A stretch of 46,375 bases of DNA from Nitrospirota bacterium (lineage in GTDB: Bacteria > Nitrospirota > Thermodesulfovibrionia > Thermodesulfovibrionales > UBA9159), in the NCBI GenBank assembly GCA_023382175.1, contig JAMCQB010000100.1:1-46375 (forward strand), given 5' to 3'. The notes under the pieces were generated by a model. The model ran no database searches, had not been told where the DNA came from, and was given only the letters and a program-made list of their open reading frames with translations. A program made the translations under genes and the position numbers. Shown one piece after another: positions 27,367 through 36,442 of this stretch (the first letter of the stretch is position 1; each line of letters begins with the position of its first letter).

Positions 27367-28529
27367 GCCTCACGCCTCACGTCTTGCGCCTCACGGTCTT
27401 TCCATCCCGCCATCTCACCGATCATTTCCGCAACCCTCCGGGACGGCCTTTTCCCGAAAAAAACTTCCCGAACCCTTCTGAATGCAGAGACCTTAGAGGT
27501 CCTGTACGTTTCATCATACAAAATCTTCCTGCATTGTTTCATTATATTCTCTTTATTTGCCTCATGCTGAATGAGTTCAGGGATGACCTCCCTCCCGGCG
27601 ATGATGTTCACAAGGGATATGTATTTCACCTTCAGCATCCTCTTCGCCAGGAAGTATGTCAACGGGGAGACTTTATAAACAACCACTGTGGGCACGCCCA
27701 TAAGCGCAGCCTGGAGGGTGGCGGTGCCCGATGCGATTATTGCCATGTCCGAAGAGGCGAGGGCCTGTATCGCCCCGCCTCGCGCCACTTTCACCCCTTC
27801 TTTTCCAAGGGCGTCAAGGGAAGCACGGAACCTTTCCGGTTCTATGTTCGGCGCAAGGGGGAGGACGAACCTGCATTCCTTGAACTCCCTCTTCGACTCC
27901 GTTACAACGTCAATGAACAAAGGCAGGAGGGTCTTCAGTTCATTGGGCCTGCTTCCCGGCAGAAGGGAGATTATGGGATTACCTGTTTTGGCTTTTGAAC
28001 GTTGAACGTCAGGGTTTTCGGTTTCGTATTCCTCTATCTCTTCCATTATGGGATGCCCCACAAATTCACAGGGGATGCCGGCGCTTTTGTAGATCTCCTC
28101 TTCAAAGGGAAGGAGCACCGCGACCCTGTCCGCGATCTTTCCCATGGTCTTCACCCTCCCCTTCCGCCATGCCCAGACCTGGGGGCTTACATAATACAGC
28201 ACTTTTATTCCCCGCCTTTTCGCGACCCGTGCCACTCTGAAATTGAATTCAGGGTAGTCGATGAGGACCAGGACATCAGGCGAACATTCGGTCAGGGCTT
28301 TTACCGCACGTCTATATGATTCATGGACCTTTTGTAGAGAAAGGAGCGCCTCTGTTAAGCCCAGGGCGCTTGATATGCCGGAGAGAAGCTCAACGCCTGC
28401 ATCCTTCATCCTGTCCCCGCCGATACCCACGAGCCTTGTCCCGGGCCACGCAGACCTCAATGCCGTTGCGAGAAGGGAACCGTAAAGTTCACCGGAACTC
28501 TCCCCTGCCACGATCATGACGGTCTTCAT
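27363..28529 (-). CDS. lpxB: Lipid-A-disaccharide synthase
   Basis: IVAGESSGELYGSLLA, YYVSPQVWAWRKGRVKTM, SLLPGSRPNELKTLLPLF, ASGTATLQAALMGVPTVVVYK. Confidence 0.95.
   Translation of the reverse strand: MKTVMIVAGESSGELYGSLLATALRSAWPGTRLVGIGGDRMKDAGVELLSGISSALGLTEALLSLQKVHESYRRAVKALTECSPDVLVLIDYPEFNFRVARVAKRRGIKVLYYVSPQVWAWRKGRVKTMGKIADRVAVLLPFEEEIYKSAGIPCEFVGHPIMEEIEEYETENPDVQRSKAKTGNPIISLLPGSRPNELKTLLPLFIDVVTESKREFKECRFVLPLAPNIEPERFRASLDALGKEGVKVARGGAIQALASSDMAIIASGTATLQAALMGVPTVVVYKVSPLTYFLAKRMLKVKYISLVNIIAGREVIPELIQHEANKENIMKQCRKILYDETYRTSKVSAFRRVREVFFGKRPSRRVAEMIGEMAGWKDREAQDVRREA
27364..27398. repeat. Heptanucleotide array at the lpxB/msbA junction
   Basis: cacgcct cacgcct cacgtct tgcgcct cacggtc. 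Confidence 0.85.
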
Positions 28530-28586
28530 TGTAAAATTCCGGATTCAGCGATGAGGAAGGTTGGCTTGAGATGCACTTGTTGGTGA

Positions 28587-28726
28587 TGCTTTATGGTTCT
28601 TGAAGAAAAATTTATCCGGCGGTTCCGGCCGGCCACAACGCAATTGGCAGGCAGAATGCCGACTTGCGGACCTGGAGAGCTGTCAATGAGGACTATTATA
28701 AATTTTTCGGAAAGGATCATGAAGCA
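28587..28726. repeat. Long imperfect inverted repeat between the DegT gene and lpxB
   Basis: tgctttatggttcttgaagaaaaatttat (28587-28615) versus reverse complement of 28698-28726 tgcttcatgatcctttccgaaaaatttat: 23/29 identical. Confidence 0.6.
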
Positions 28727-29824
28727 CTATCCCGCGACACTTTTTATGATCTCCGCGATCTGCTCGATGCTCGATTCCTCAAGCTCCGGATACATGGGCA
28801 AAGAGAGTACCTCCCTTGACGCCTGTTCGGCGAAGGGGAAATCACCCTCTTTGTGACCGAGAAAACCGAGGGCCTTCTGGAGATGAAGGGGCTGCGGGTA
28901 ATAGACCACAGAGGATACGGAATGCTCCTTAAGAGCCTTCTGTATCCTGTCCCGGTCCCCGGAAAGGATCGTGTACTGGTTATACACGTGGTAAGCGCCC
29001 TCTTTTTCGGAAGGGCACCGCACTGAGTCGCAGAGGGCGGCACGATAGAATGAGGCATTCATCCTCCGCTTTTTGTTGTATTCATCCAGCCTCTTTAACT
29101 TCACCAGGAGTATGCCAGCCTGTATCTCATCGAGCCTGCTGTTAAAGCCCACGGATTCGTGGACGTAGGAGCCCTTTGAGCCGTGATTCCTGAGACCTTT
29201 TATGGAATCGGCCAGTTCACTGCTCTTAAGCGTAATCATGCCCCCATCTCCATACGCGCCGAGATTCTTGCTGGGATAGAAGCTGAAACACCCCGCATCC
29301 CCGAAACTGCCGACTTTCTTCCCCTTGACCGCTGCACCTATGGCCTGGGCGCAGTCCTCGATTACAAAGAGGTTATGCCTCCCCGCAATCTCCATGATCT
29401 TCTCCATATCGCAGGGGTGCCCAAAAAGGTGGACGGGCAGGATCGCTTTGGTCCTCGGGGTTATCTTCTCCTCGATCTTGCTGCAATCCATATTGAACGT
29501 GTCCAGTTCGATATCCGCAAAGACCGGTTTTGCCCCTGTGTAGACAATGGCCTCAGCTGTGGCAAAAAAGGTGAAGGGGGTAGTGATCACCTCATCGCCG
29601 TCCCCGATGTCAAGGGCCTCCATGGCCAGATGAAGGGCGTCCGTCCCTGATGCGACCCCTATGGCCTGGGAAACCCCTGTGTACTCCGCCATCTTCCCTT
29701 CAAATTCACGGACCTTCGGTCCCAGAATATACTGCGAACTCTCCAGTATCTGGCTCATCATCAAAAATATCTCTTCCCTGATCCCTGAAAACTGCTTCCC
29801 CAAGTCGACCATAGGTATCATCAA
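28727..29824 (-). CDS. DegT/DnrJ/EryC1 aminotransferase (candidate GnnB-like)
   Basis: [78 protein letters not shown]. Confidence 0.92.
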   Translation of the reverse strand: MMIPMVDLGKQFSGIREEIFLMMSQILESSQYILGPKVREFEGKMAEYTGVSQAIGVASGTDALHLAMEALDIGDGDEVITTPFTFFATAEAIVYTGAKPVFADIELDTFNMDCSKIEEKITPRTKAILPVHLFGHPCDMEKIMEIAGRHNLFVIEDCAQAIGAAVKGKKVGSFGDAGCFSFYPSKNLGAYGDGGMITLKSSELADSIKGLRNHGSKGSYVHESVGFNSRLDEIQAGILLVKLKRLDEYNKKRRMNASFYRAALCDSVRCPSEKEGAYHVYNQYTILSGDRDRIQKALKEHSVSSVVYYPQPLHLQKALGFLGHKEGDFPFAEQASREVLSLPMYPELEESSIEQIAEIIKSVAG

Positions 29825-30732
29825 TGCCTCTCCATTACCGAATTTATTTCCAGCACCACACTCAGAGCGTTTCTTCCCTCAATACCCGAGACCTTCGGCC
29901 GTTCCCTGGTCCCGATGCAGCGGATAAAATCCTTCAGCTCCTCTTTAAGGGGTTCACGGTATTCAGGCCTGACAATCTCCGCATCCCCCGGCTCGGTGGG
30001 GGAACGCAGTTCCACCGTGGATGTCTGGTAATCCAGCTCCATGTATGCGTTCTTTTGAAATACCTTGAGCATCCTCTGCTTTTCACCGGCAATGCGGCTC
30101 GCGGTGAGGGATGCCACCGCGCCGTTTTCGAATTCGAGCCATGCCCTGGCCTCATCGATCTTTTCTGTTACGAGAGAAAATCCAAAGGCGCTGATGCTCT
30201 TCACAGGGGAACGGACAAGACCTAAGATTATGTCGATGTCGTGGATCATGAGATCCAGGGTAACATCAACGTCAAAGCATCTGTTGAGGAAAGGAGAGAC
30301 CCTCACCGCCTCCAGAAATCTCGGCTCTTCGATCATACGCGTCAAAGCGACGACTCCGGGATTATACCGTTCCAGATGTCCGACCTGGAGGATGCGGTCC
30401 CGTTTCGCTGCCTCGCTGATGAGCTCGTCCGCTTCGGATACTGTGGTCGTGATGGGCTTTTCCACGAGGACGTCTTTCCCGGCCCTTATACAATCCAGGG
30501 CAACCTCAAAATGCTGGGAAGTGGGCACCGCTATGCTCAATGCATCTACGTCATTCAAGGAGTCCTGATAATTACGATAGGCTCTCGAGGCATATTTTCC
30601 TGCCACTTCCTGCGCCCGTTTTTCGTCGGTGTCCACCACCCCCGCAAGCTCCGCATCCTGCAGTTCCGAATAGATCCTCGCGTGGTGCTGTCCCAGATAT
30701 CCGGCGCCCACCACAGCTACCCTCAGAGCCAT
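29821..30732 (-). CDS. Gfo/Idh/MocA oxidoreductase (candidate GnnA-like UDP-GlcNAc 3-dehydrogenase)
   Basis: [53 protein letters not shown]. Confidence 0.9.
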   Translation of the reverse strand: MALRVAVVGAGYLGQHHARIYSELQDAELAGVVDTDEKRAQEVAGKYASRAYRNYQDSLNDVDALSIAVPTSQHFEVALDCIRAGKDVLVEKPITTTVSEADELISEAAKRDRILQVGHLERYNPGVVALTRMIEEPRFLEAVRVSPFLNRCFDVDVTLDLMIHDIDIILGLVRSPVKSISAFGFSLVTEKIDEARAWLEFENGAVASLTASRIAGEKQRMLKVFQKNAYMELDYQTSTVELRSPTEPGDAEIVRPEYREPLKEELKDFIRCIGTRERPKVSGIEGRNALSVVLEINSVMERH

Positions 30733-30804
30733 AAATTCCTTTCCATAAGATTTGCCGGATATTTTGCACTAAACGCATGCATTTGAGCAAGCACTTAAAC
30801 AGGA

Positions 30805-30971
30805 CGTAAGGCGCAAGACGTGAAGTGTGAAACGCAAAAGTGTGAGACGTAAAACATAAAGGGTCAAGTGGTAAAGCGGCGAAAAGGTCAAGAGGAAACG
30901 GACTCAGGGAAAAGCCTTTTGACCTTTTTGTCTGTTAGCCTGTTTACGATTTACACCTTACCCTTTGCGGT
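30805..30971. repeat. Heptanucleotide arrays in direct then inverted orientation
   Basis: cgtaagg cgcaaga cgtgaag tgtgaaa cgcaaaa ... tgtgaga cgtaaaa cataaag; inverted tttacga tttacac cttaccc tttgcgg. Confidence 0.7.
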
Positions 30972-30989
30972 CTTTTGGTCGACTGAGAG

Positions 30990-31229
30990 CTATGAGCCAT
31001 GAGCCGCTTCAGTTTGCTCCTCTTCCTTCCAGACCACAATGGCGATCTCGGGACACATCTGCGCGCACAATGCGCAGCCGTTGCACATTTCCAGGGTTTC
31101 CACTTTTGCAGGGAAGTATCCGCTGGAATTGAATTCCCTGTCCATGACGATGACGCCCTTGGGGCAGGCAAGCACACAGTACTTGCATCCCTTGCACAAC
31201 TGCCGGTCTATGGAAATCTTTCCTTTCAT
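30990..31229 (-). CDS. 2x[4Fe-4S] ferredoxin (KorD/VorD-like)
   Basis: CKGCKYCVLACPKGVI and CNGCALCAQMCPEIAI. Confidence 0.85.
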   Translation of the reverse strand: MKGKISIDRQLCKGCKYCVLACPKGVIVMDREFNSSGYFPAKVETLEMCNGCALCAQMCPEIAIVVWKEEEQTEAAHGS

Positions 31230-32890
31230 ATGAGCTTCTCCTGCGGCCGCAATTCCCTCCCCAGAAGCTCCCGTGCATGCCTGAGGGAAATGTCCGTCAC
31301 CTTTCCGCTGAGCATACGCGCAATCTCTTCTTCCCGTTCCTTCGGCGAAAGTTTTTTTAGTTTAACATATACTCCCTCTTTCCTCTCCCCTTTTTCGATC
31401 ATGATATGATGGTCGGCCATTGCCGCGATCTGGGGAAGATGGGTGATGCACAGCACCTGATGCCTCTTCGCGAGGTTCTTCAGCCTCCTGCCGACGCTCT
31501 CCGCCGTCCTGCCGCCGATGCCGGCGTCCACCTCGTCAAAGATCAAGACAGGGATACTGTCAACCTCTGCCAGTGTCCCCTTCAGTGCGAGCATGATCCG
31601 GGAAAGCTCCCCCCCGGAAGCAACCCTGCTCAGGGGTTTCGGCGGTTCTCCCTTGTTTGCGGTAAAGAGAAATTCCACGCCGTCCATTCCTGTGGAGGAC
31701 AGGGGAGCGGGCTTTATCCCGACCGCAAAATCAGCCTTCTCCATAGCCAACTCTCCCAGTACCCCCTTCACACTGTAGGCTATCTTTTTCGCAACCTCTT
31801 TCCTCTTTACAGAGAGCCGGGAGGCAAGGTCATTGAGTCTCTTATCCTTCCCGGCCAGCTCATTTTCCAGCTCCCTCACCCGTTCATCTGACAGGGTGAG
31901 TCTCTCCAACTCCTCTGCCGCCCCATCCCTGTGCTTCAGTATCCCTTCGATCCCCTCGCCGTACTTTTTCTCCAGTCTCTTTATGAGGTCGAGCCTCTCC
32001 TCTATGCTCTCAAGCCTTTGGGGGTCACCGTCATATCTGTCCTTATGCCGCCTCAAGGAGACCGTTGCATCCTCCACCAGCGGCAGCGCTGATTCAAGGA
32101 GATCCAGAGTCTCTGCTACCCCGTGATCTATCCTGGATATCTCCTTGATCATGGCAACAGCTGCAGAAAGCTTTTCCGAGGATGAGCCTTCACCGCTGTA
32201 AAGGAGGAGATATGCGCTATCCGCCAGTTCTTTCAGTTTTGCAAAATTCGCGAGGATTGCCCTCTCTTCCGTCAACGCCTCCTTTTCTCCGGCCTTCAGG
32301 GAAGCAGCGTCGATCTCGCTTATCTGAAACTTCAGCAGATCGAGCCGCTGTTCCTTCTCCCTGATATTCGACGTGAGGGTGGACAGTTCGTGCTTGAGGG
32401 ACTGGACCTCGTGAAACATCCCCTCCAGTTCCGTACGTTCATCCAGGAGCTTTCCGTAAGCATCAAGCATTGTTCTCTGGTTATCGGTGAAAAGGAGACT
32501 CTGGTGTTCGTGCTGACCATGGATATCCACCAGGGATCTCCCGATTTCGAGGAGGGTCTGGACATTCACCATGGTATCGTTGACATACGCCCTGCTCTTT
32601 CCTCCCGAGGAGAGATTTCTTCTGAGGATGACGCCGTTTTCAGAAGGGATGCCGAGCCGCTCCAGATGCGGGCCGGCGGGAACGTCGAAATAGGCCTCCA
32701 CTGTTGTTTCGTTCTTTCCCGTCCTGATGGCGTCCGTCTGTGCCCTGGCTCCCAGGGTGAGGCTGAGGGCGTCCACGATGATGGATTTGCCTGCTCCGGT
32801 CTCACCTGTCAGGACATTGAATCCCGGTTCAAAGCGTATGGCGAGGGTGTCGATAATAGCAAAGTCCCTGATCCGCAACTGCATCAGCAT
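31226..32890 (-). CDS. recN: DNA repair protein RecN
   Basis: LRIRDFAIIDTLAIRFEPGFNVLTGETGAGKSIIVDAL, VDIHGQHEHQSL, SGGELSRIMLALK, FDEVDAGIGG. Confidence 0.95.
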   Translation of the reverse strand: MLMQLRIRDFAIIDTLAIRFEPGFNVLTGETGAGKSIIVDALSLTLGARAQTDAIRTGKNETTVEAYFDVPAGPHLERLGIPSENGVILRRNLSSGGKSRAYVNDTMVNVQTLLEIGRSLVDIHGQHEHQSLLFTDNQRTMLDAYGKLLDERTELEGMFHEVQSLKHELSTLTSNIREKEQRLDLLKFQISEIDAASLKAGEKEALTEERAILANFAKLKELADSAYLLLYSGEGSSSEKLSAAVAMIKEISRIDHGVAETLDLLESALPLVEDATVSLRRHKDRYDGDPQRLESIEERLDLIKRLEKKYGEGIEGILKHRDGAAEELERLTLSDERVRELENELAGKDKRLNDLASRLSVKRKEVAKKIAYSVKGVLGELAMEKADFAVGIKPAPLSSTGMDGVEFLFTANKGEPPKPLSRVASGGELSRIMLALKGTLAEVDSIPVLIFDEVDAGIGGRTAESVGRRLKNLAKRHQVLCITHLPQIAAMADHHIMIEKGERKEGVYVKLKKLSPKEREEEIARMLSGKVTDISLRHARELLGRELRPQEKLI

Positions 32891-33013
32891 GCTACAAAAA
32901 TACCACAGAGGAATGGGGAAATTCCAACTTCTAAACTTTAAATTACGAACTGGAGTGGAAAATCGGAATGCACGTCCCGCAAAGTGGCATCTGGCACGAT
33001 TTTTTCTAAATGC

Positions 33014-33059
33014 GCCCAAAAATTTTGGGCTTGACAAAAGAATCTCTTCTTGATACCTT
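33014..33059 (+). promoter_or_regulatory. Candidate HU promoter abutting a perfect palindrome
   Basis: GCCCAAAAATTTTGGGC (33014-33030) directly followed by TTGACA (33031-33036), 17-nt spacer, TACCTT (33054-33059). Confidence 0.5.
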
Positions 33060-33108
33060 TATCTCAATACGGAATTATCAAGTACTACCAAAGAAAGGGG
33101 GGACCTAG

Positions 33109-33381
33109 ATGACTAAGGCGGAGCTTATCGACAAGATAGCTTCTGGCGCCGGGTTCAGCAAGGCAGATGCTTCCAAGGCACTTGATTCCACGCTGAATGC
33201 TGTTAAGGCGTCATTGAAGAAAGGCCAGAAGGTGACACTGGTGGGATTTGGAACCTTTTCAGTAGTGAAGAGGAAGGCTCGGAAGGGGCGGAACCCGAGG
33301 ACAGGTGCGGTAATAACCATTCCTGCTGCCAAGACTCCAAAGTTCACATCCGGCAAGGCGCTCAAGGATGCAGTAAGATAA
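33109..33381 (+). CDS. hup: HU-family DNA-binding protein
   Basis: [73 protein letters not shown]. Confidence 0.97.
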   Translation: MTKAELIDKIASGAGFSKADASKALDSTLNAVKASLKKGQKVTLVGFGTFSVVKRKARKGRNPRTGAVITIPAAKTPKFTSGKALKDAVR

Positions 33382-33410
33382 TTATTATTTTTCCCTCAAT
33401 GCAAAAATGA

Positions 33411-33445
33411 AAAAGGGGACAGGAAACTGTCCCCTTTTTTTTCAC
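33411..33445 (+). terminator. Rho-independent terminator with GAAA tetraloop
   Basis: AAAAGGGGACAG GAAA CTGTCCCCTTTT followed by a T run; 12-bp perfect stem. Confidence 0.9.
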
Positions 33446-33532
33446 CTCTTTTTCTGCTATCCTTTGCTTATAAGGTTCTTTATCCTCTGTGAAACGTAAA
33501 CCGCCTTCACAGAGGAGGAAAGGAGGGTTTCC

Positions 33533-33838
33533 ATGCTTGCGGAATTCAGTATCGTCCCGGTGGGTGTCGGCAGCAGCATTGGCGATCAGCTGGCCGAGGT
33601 CCTGAAGATCGTTGATGCCAGCGGGCTTCCCTATAAGATCAATCCCATGGGCACGGTGGTCGAGGGTGAGTGGGATGAAGTGATGAAACTCATCAAGACG
33701 TGTCACAAGACCGTCATGAAAACGGGGGAGCGGGCAATCACCACCATTGCCATTGACGACAGAAAGGGGAAGCCGAAGAGGATTGAGGAGAAGGTGAAGT
33801 CCATCGAGAGAAGGATAGGAAAGTCACTGAAAAAATGA
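33533..33838 (+). CDS. MTH1187 family thiamine-binding protein
   Basis: MLAEFSIVPVGVGSSIGDQLAEVLKIVDASGLPYKINPMGTVVEGEWDEVM. Confidence 0.9.
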   Translation: MLAEFSIVPVGVGSSIGDQLAEVLKIVDASGLPYKINPMGTVVEGEWDEVMKLIKTCHKTVMKTGERAITTIAIDDRKGKPKRIEEKVKSIERRIGKSLKK

Positions 33839-33878
33839 GACTGCCTTTGCCGGTTCTCTGATCGAGAGGAGGGAACAA

Positions 33879-34976
33879 ATGTCTGAGAAGATCACTGTCA
33901 GTGTCATAAAGGCGGATGTGGGCGGGTATGTGGGCCATTCGTCTCTCCATCCGGACCTGTTGAAAACCGCTGAGGACAGGTTGTCCAATGCCACGGAAAA
34001 AGGGGCGCTCACAGACTACCATGTAACAAGGTGCGGTGACGACCTGGAGCTCATCATGACCCATCAGCACGGGGTGGATAACGAAAAGGTTCACAAGCTG
34101 GCCTGGGATACCTTTGTCTCATGCACGGAAGTGGCAAAGGAACTGAGGCTCTACGGTGCCGGCCAGGACCTGCTTAAGGACACCTTCACCGGTACAGTGA
34201 AAGGGATGGGCCCGGGTGTGGCCGAGATGGAGTTTGAGGAGAGGAAAAGTGAACCCCTCATCATCTTCATGGCTGACAAGACCTCTCCCGGCGCATGGAA
34301 TCTTCCCCTCTTCAGGATATTCGCAGACCCCTTCAATACCGCGGGGCTCGTGATAGACCCTGCAATGCACGAAGGATTCACGTTTGAAGTCGTGGACGTG
34401 TACGAGAATAAGAAGATATTCCTGTCTGCTCCCGAGGAGATCTATGACCTCCTGATGTTCATCGGCGCCATGAGACGGTTCATGATAAAAAACGTGTACA
34501 GAAAAGACGGCGTGATCACCGCATCCGCTTCAACGCAGAAACTGAGCCTCATCGCGGGCCGCTATGTGGGCAAGGACGACCCGGTCCTCATCGTAAGATG
34601 CCAGTCAGGACTGCCCGCGGTGGGTGAAGTGCTGGAACCCTTCGCCTTTTCCCATCTTGTGGAAGGATGGATGCGGGGTTCCCATCACGGCCCCCTCATG
34701 CCTGTGCCCTTCTATGAGGCGAACCCTTCACGGTTCGACGGACCGCCCCGGGTGATCGCAGCAGGTTTTCAGTTGAGCGGGGGCAAACTCATCGGCCCGA
34801 GGGATCTCTTTGATGATCCTGCCTTTGACCACGCAAGGAAGCAGGCCAATGAGATCGCCAATTATCTCAGGCATCACGGCCCCTTCGAACCTCACCGTTT
34901 GGGCCTCGATGACATGGAATACACCACCATGCCCCAGCTCATGAAAAAACTGGAAAGCAGGTTCGTCCCGGAATAA
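33879..34976 (+). CDS. fbp: Fructose-1,6-bisphosphate aldolase/phosphatase (archaeal-type, class V)
   Basis: ITVSVIKADVGGYVGHSSLHPDLL, MADKTSPGAWNLPLFRIFADPFNTAGLVIDP, HHGPLMPVPFYEANPSRFDGPPRVIAAGFQL. Confidence 0.93.
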   Translation: MSEKITVSVIKADVGGYVGHSSLHPDLLKTAEDRLSNATEKGALTDYHVTRCGDDLELIMTHQHGVDNEKVHKLAWDTFVSCTEVAKELRLYGAGQDLLKDTFTGTVKGMGPGVAEMEFEERKSEPLIIFMADKTSPGAWNLPLFRIFADPFNTAGLVIDPAMHEGFTFEVVDVYENKKIFLSAPEEIYDLLMFIGAMRRFMIKNVYRKDGVITASASTQKLSLIAGRYVGKDDPVLIVRCQSGLPAVGEVLEPFAFSHLVEGWMRGSHHGPLMPVPFYEANPSRFDGPPRVIAAGFQLSGGKLIGPRDLFDDPAFDHARKQANEIANYLRHHGPFEPHRLGLDDMEYTTMPQLMKKLESRFVPE

Positions 34977-35034
34977 TAAAGGGCGAAAGGGTCCTTTAAG
35001 CAGGACCGGGTCGGAATGAGTTTTTTTCCTCACT

Positions 35035-35058
35035 CGACCACTTGACCACTTGAACCCT
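35035..35058. repeat. Octanucleotide array between convergent genes
   Basis: cgaccact tgaccact tgaaccct. Confidence 0.6.
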
Positions 35059-35072
35059 TTTTTGTTGAAGAC

Positions 35073-35399
35073 TCACTTTTTGAACAGGTCGTCCAATCTC
35101 TTCAGGGCATTCGCCTTCTCTTTTGCAGAGCCTGAGACGGCCCGCCCTTCACTGAAGACAAAGTAGTCGCAGAAGTTCGCCTTGTCCCTGGACCGCTGGA
35201 ACTCGGCCTTCGGTTCGAGACATTTATTATGGGCGGTGACGGAGTAGAACCTGCAGTTCATACAGATATGCAGGTCGCCCCCGCAATGGGGACAGACAGC
35301 CTTCCTCGATAAATATTTATCGATGTCCAGTTGCCTGCTGCATAATGCGCACATCTTCACGTCAACCTCCCTTTGGCCAATGAAGACTCGATCTTTCAC
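35073..35399 (-). CDS. Zinc-ribbon protein, uncharacterised
   Basis: CALCSRQL...CPHCGGDLHICMNCRFYS. Confidence 0.7.
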   Translation of the reverse strand: MKDRVFIGQREVDVKMCALCSRQLDIDKYLSRKAVCPHCGGDLHICMNCRFYSVTAHNKCLEPKAEFQRSRDKANFCDYFVFSEGRAVSGSAKEKANALKRLDDLFKK

Positions 35400-35439
35400 T
35401 CGAATCCTTGTCCCGAAAATATCTAAAATGCATTTTTTA

Positions 35440-35513
35440 CCACAGAGGTCACAGAGGAGACTGAGAAAGATCTAATTTTTTTTAATTTTCTACGAACTCT
35501 GTGTTCTCTGTGG
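35440..35513. repeat. Palindromic nonanucleotide array, copy 1
   Basis: ccacagaggtcacagagga ... ctctgtgttctctgtgg. Confidence 0.8.
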
Positions 35514-35691
35514 CTAAATTTTCATCCCCCTTTGTGAGCCAAAGGCTCGTGTGGGTTTGACCCCCAGATCCCTCGAATCCTTTTCATGATTTTACCATAT
35601 TGCCGTTCCATGGAGCTGACCGCAGCTGCATCGCCGGCTCCGGGGATATTGAGCTTTGATGCGGAAAGGATGTAAACTATTCTATCCGAAT

Positions 35692-35766
35692 GCCGGGGTA
35701 GCTCAGTGGTAGAGCAGCTGATTCGTAATCAGCAGGTCGAGGGTTCGATGCCCTTCCCCGGCTCCA
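35692..35766 (+). tRNA. tRNA-Thr (anticodon CGT), CCA encoded
   Basis: GCCGGGG...CCCCGGC acceptor stem; GCTGA-TTCGTAA-TCAGC anticodon arm gives CGT; GTTCGAT T-loop; 3' CCA. Confidence 0.95.
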
Positions 35767-35796
35767 GTTATTTTGAACCGATTACGCTCAGAAGTA

Positions 35797-36195
35797 TCAG
35801 GGCCCCTGGTATTTGAGTTCGGATGCAGAGCCTGATGCAAACTGTTTCAATATCTCCGGGATCTTGTTGTATTCGGTGAATTTGTCCACAAGAAAATCCG
35901 CTTTTTCAGATACCTTCCTCTGATACCTTGAATAGGCATCGCTGGTGAGCATTATCACCCTGGGGACAGGACTGATCTTCCTGATGCTCTTGATGAGGTC
36001 AATGCCGAAATGCCATTGGGCCTTTGCATCCATGATAATTGCATCGGGCTTCATTATGCGTATGAACTTCAACGCGATGAGAGGGTCTCCCGCCTCGCCA
36101 AGAATCCGGATTCCGGGGAGCGCCGGAATGAGTTTTCTGAACCACCTGCGAAAAAAAGGAGACTCATCCACAATGATAATTCTCAATTTCTTCAT
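35797..36195 (-). CDS. Single-domain response regulator (CheY-like)
   Basis: KLRIIIVDESPFFRRWFRKLIPALPGIRILGEAGDPLIALKFIRIMKPDAIIMDAK. Confidence 0.85.
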   Translation of the reverse strand: MKKLRIIIVDESPFFRRWFRKLIPALPGIRILGEAGDPLIALKFIRIMKPDAIIMDAKAQWHFGIDLIKSIRKISPVPRVIMLTSDAYSRYQRKVSEKADFLVDKFTEYNKIPEILKQFASGSASELKYQGP

Positions 36196-36442
36196 CTCTG
36201 TGCCTTCTTTCTGATATGATGATACAGAAGAAAGATTAAATTCCGATTAACTCTTGATTAAATTTCTTTAACCTCTCTACGCTGAATCGTGAAAGCCTGT
36301 CAAAGCGTATTTCTCATAATCTGTTGACCGCGAGCTCAATCACCCCACCCGGCCTCGTTCTCTTCGATGGCATTTGGCGACCCTATATCCAGCTCGGCAA
36401 TTCTGTTTGAACGATTTACAGGGCCAAAAAACATCTGTTATT

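Noticed and set aside
26020-27570. 516-aa plus-strand ORF opposite msbA/lpxB
   Set aside because: Antisense shadow ORF in GC-rich coding sequence; the msbA frame is unambiguous.
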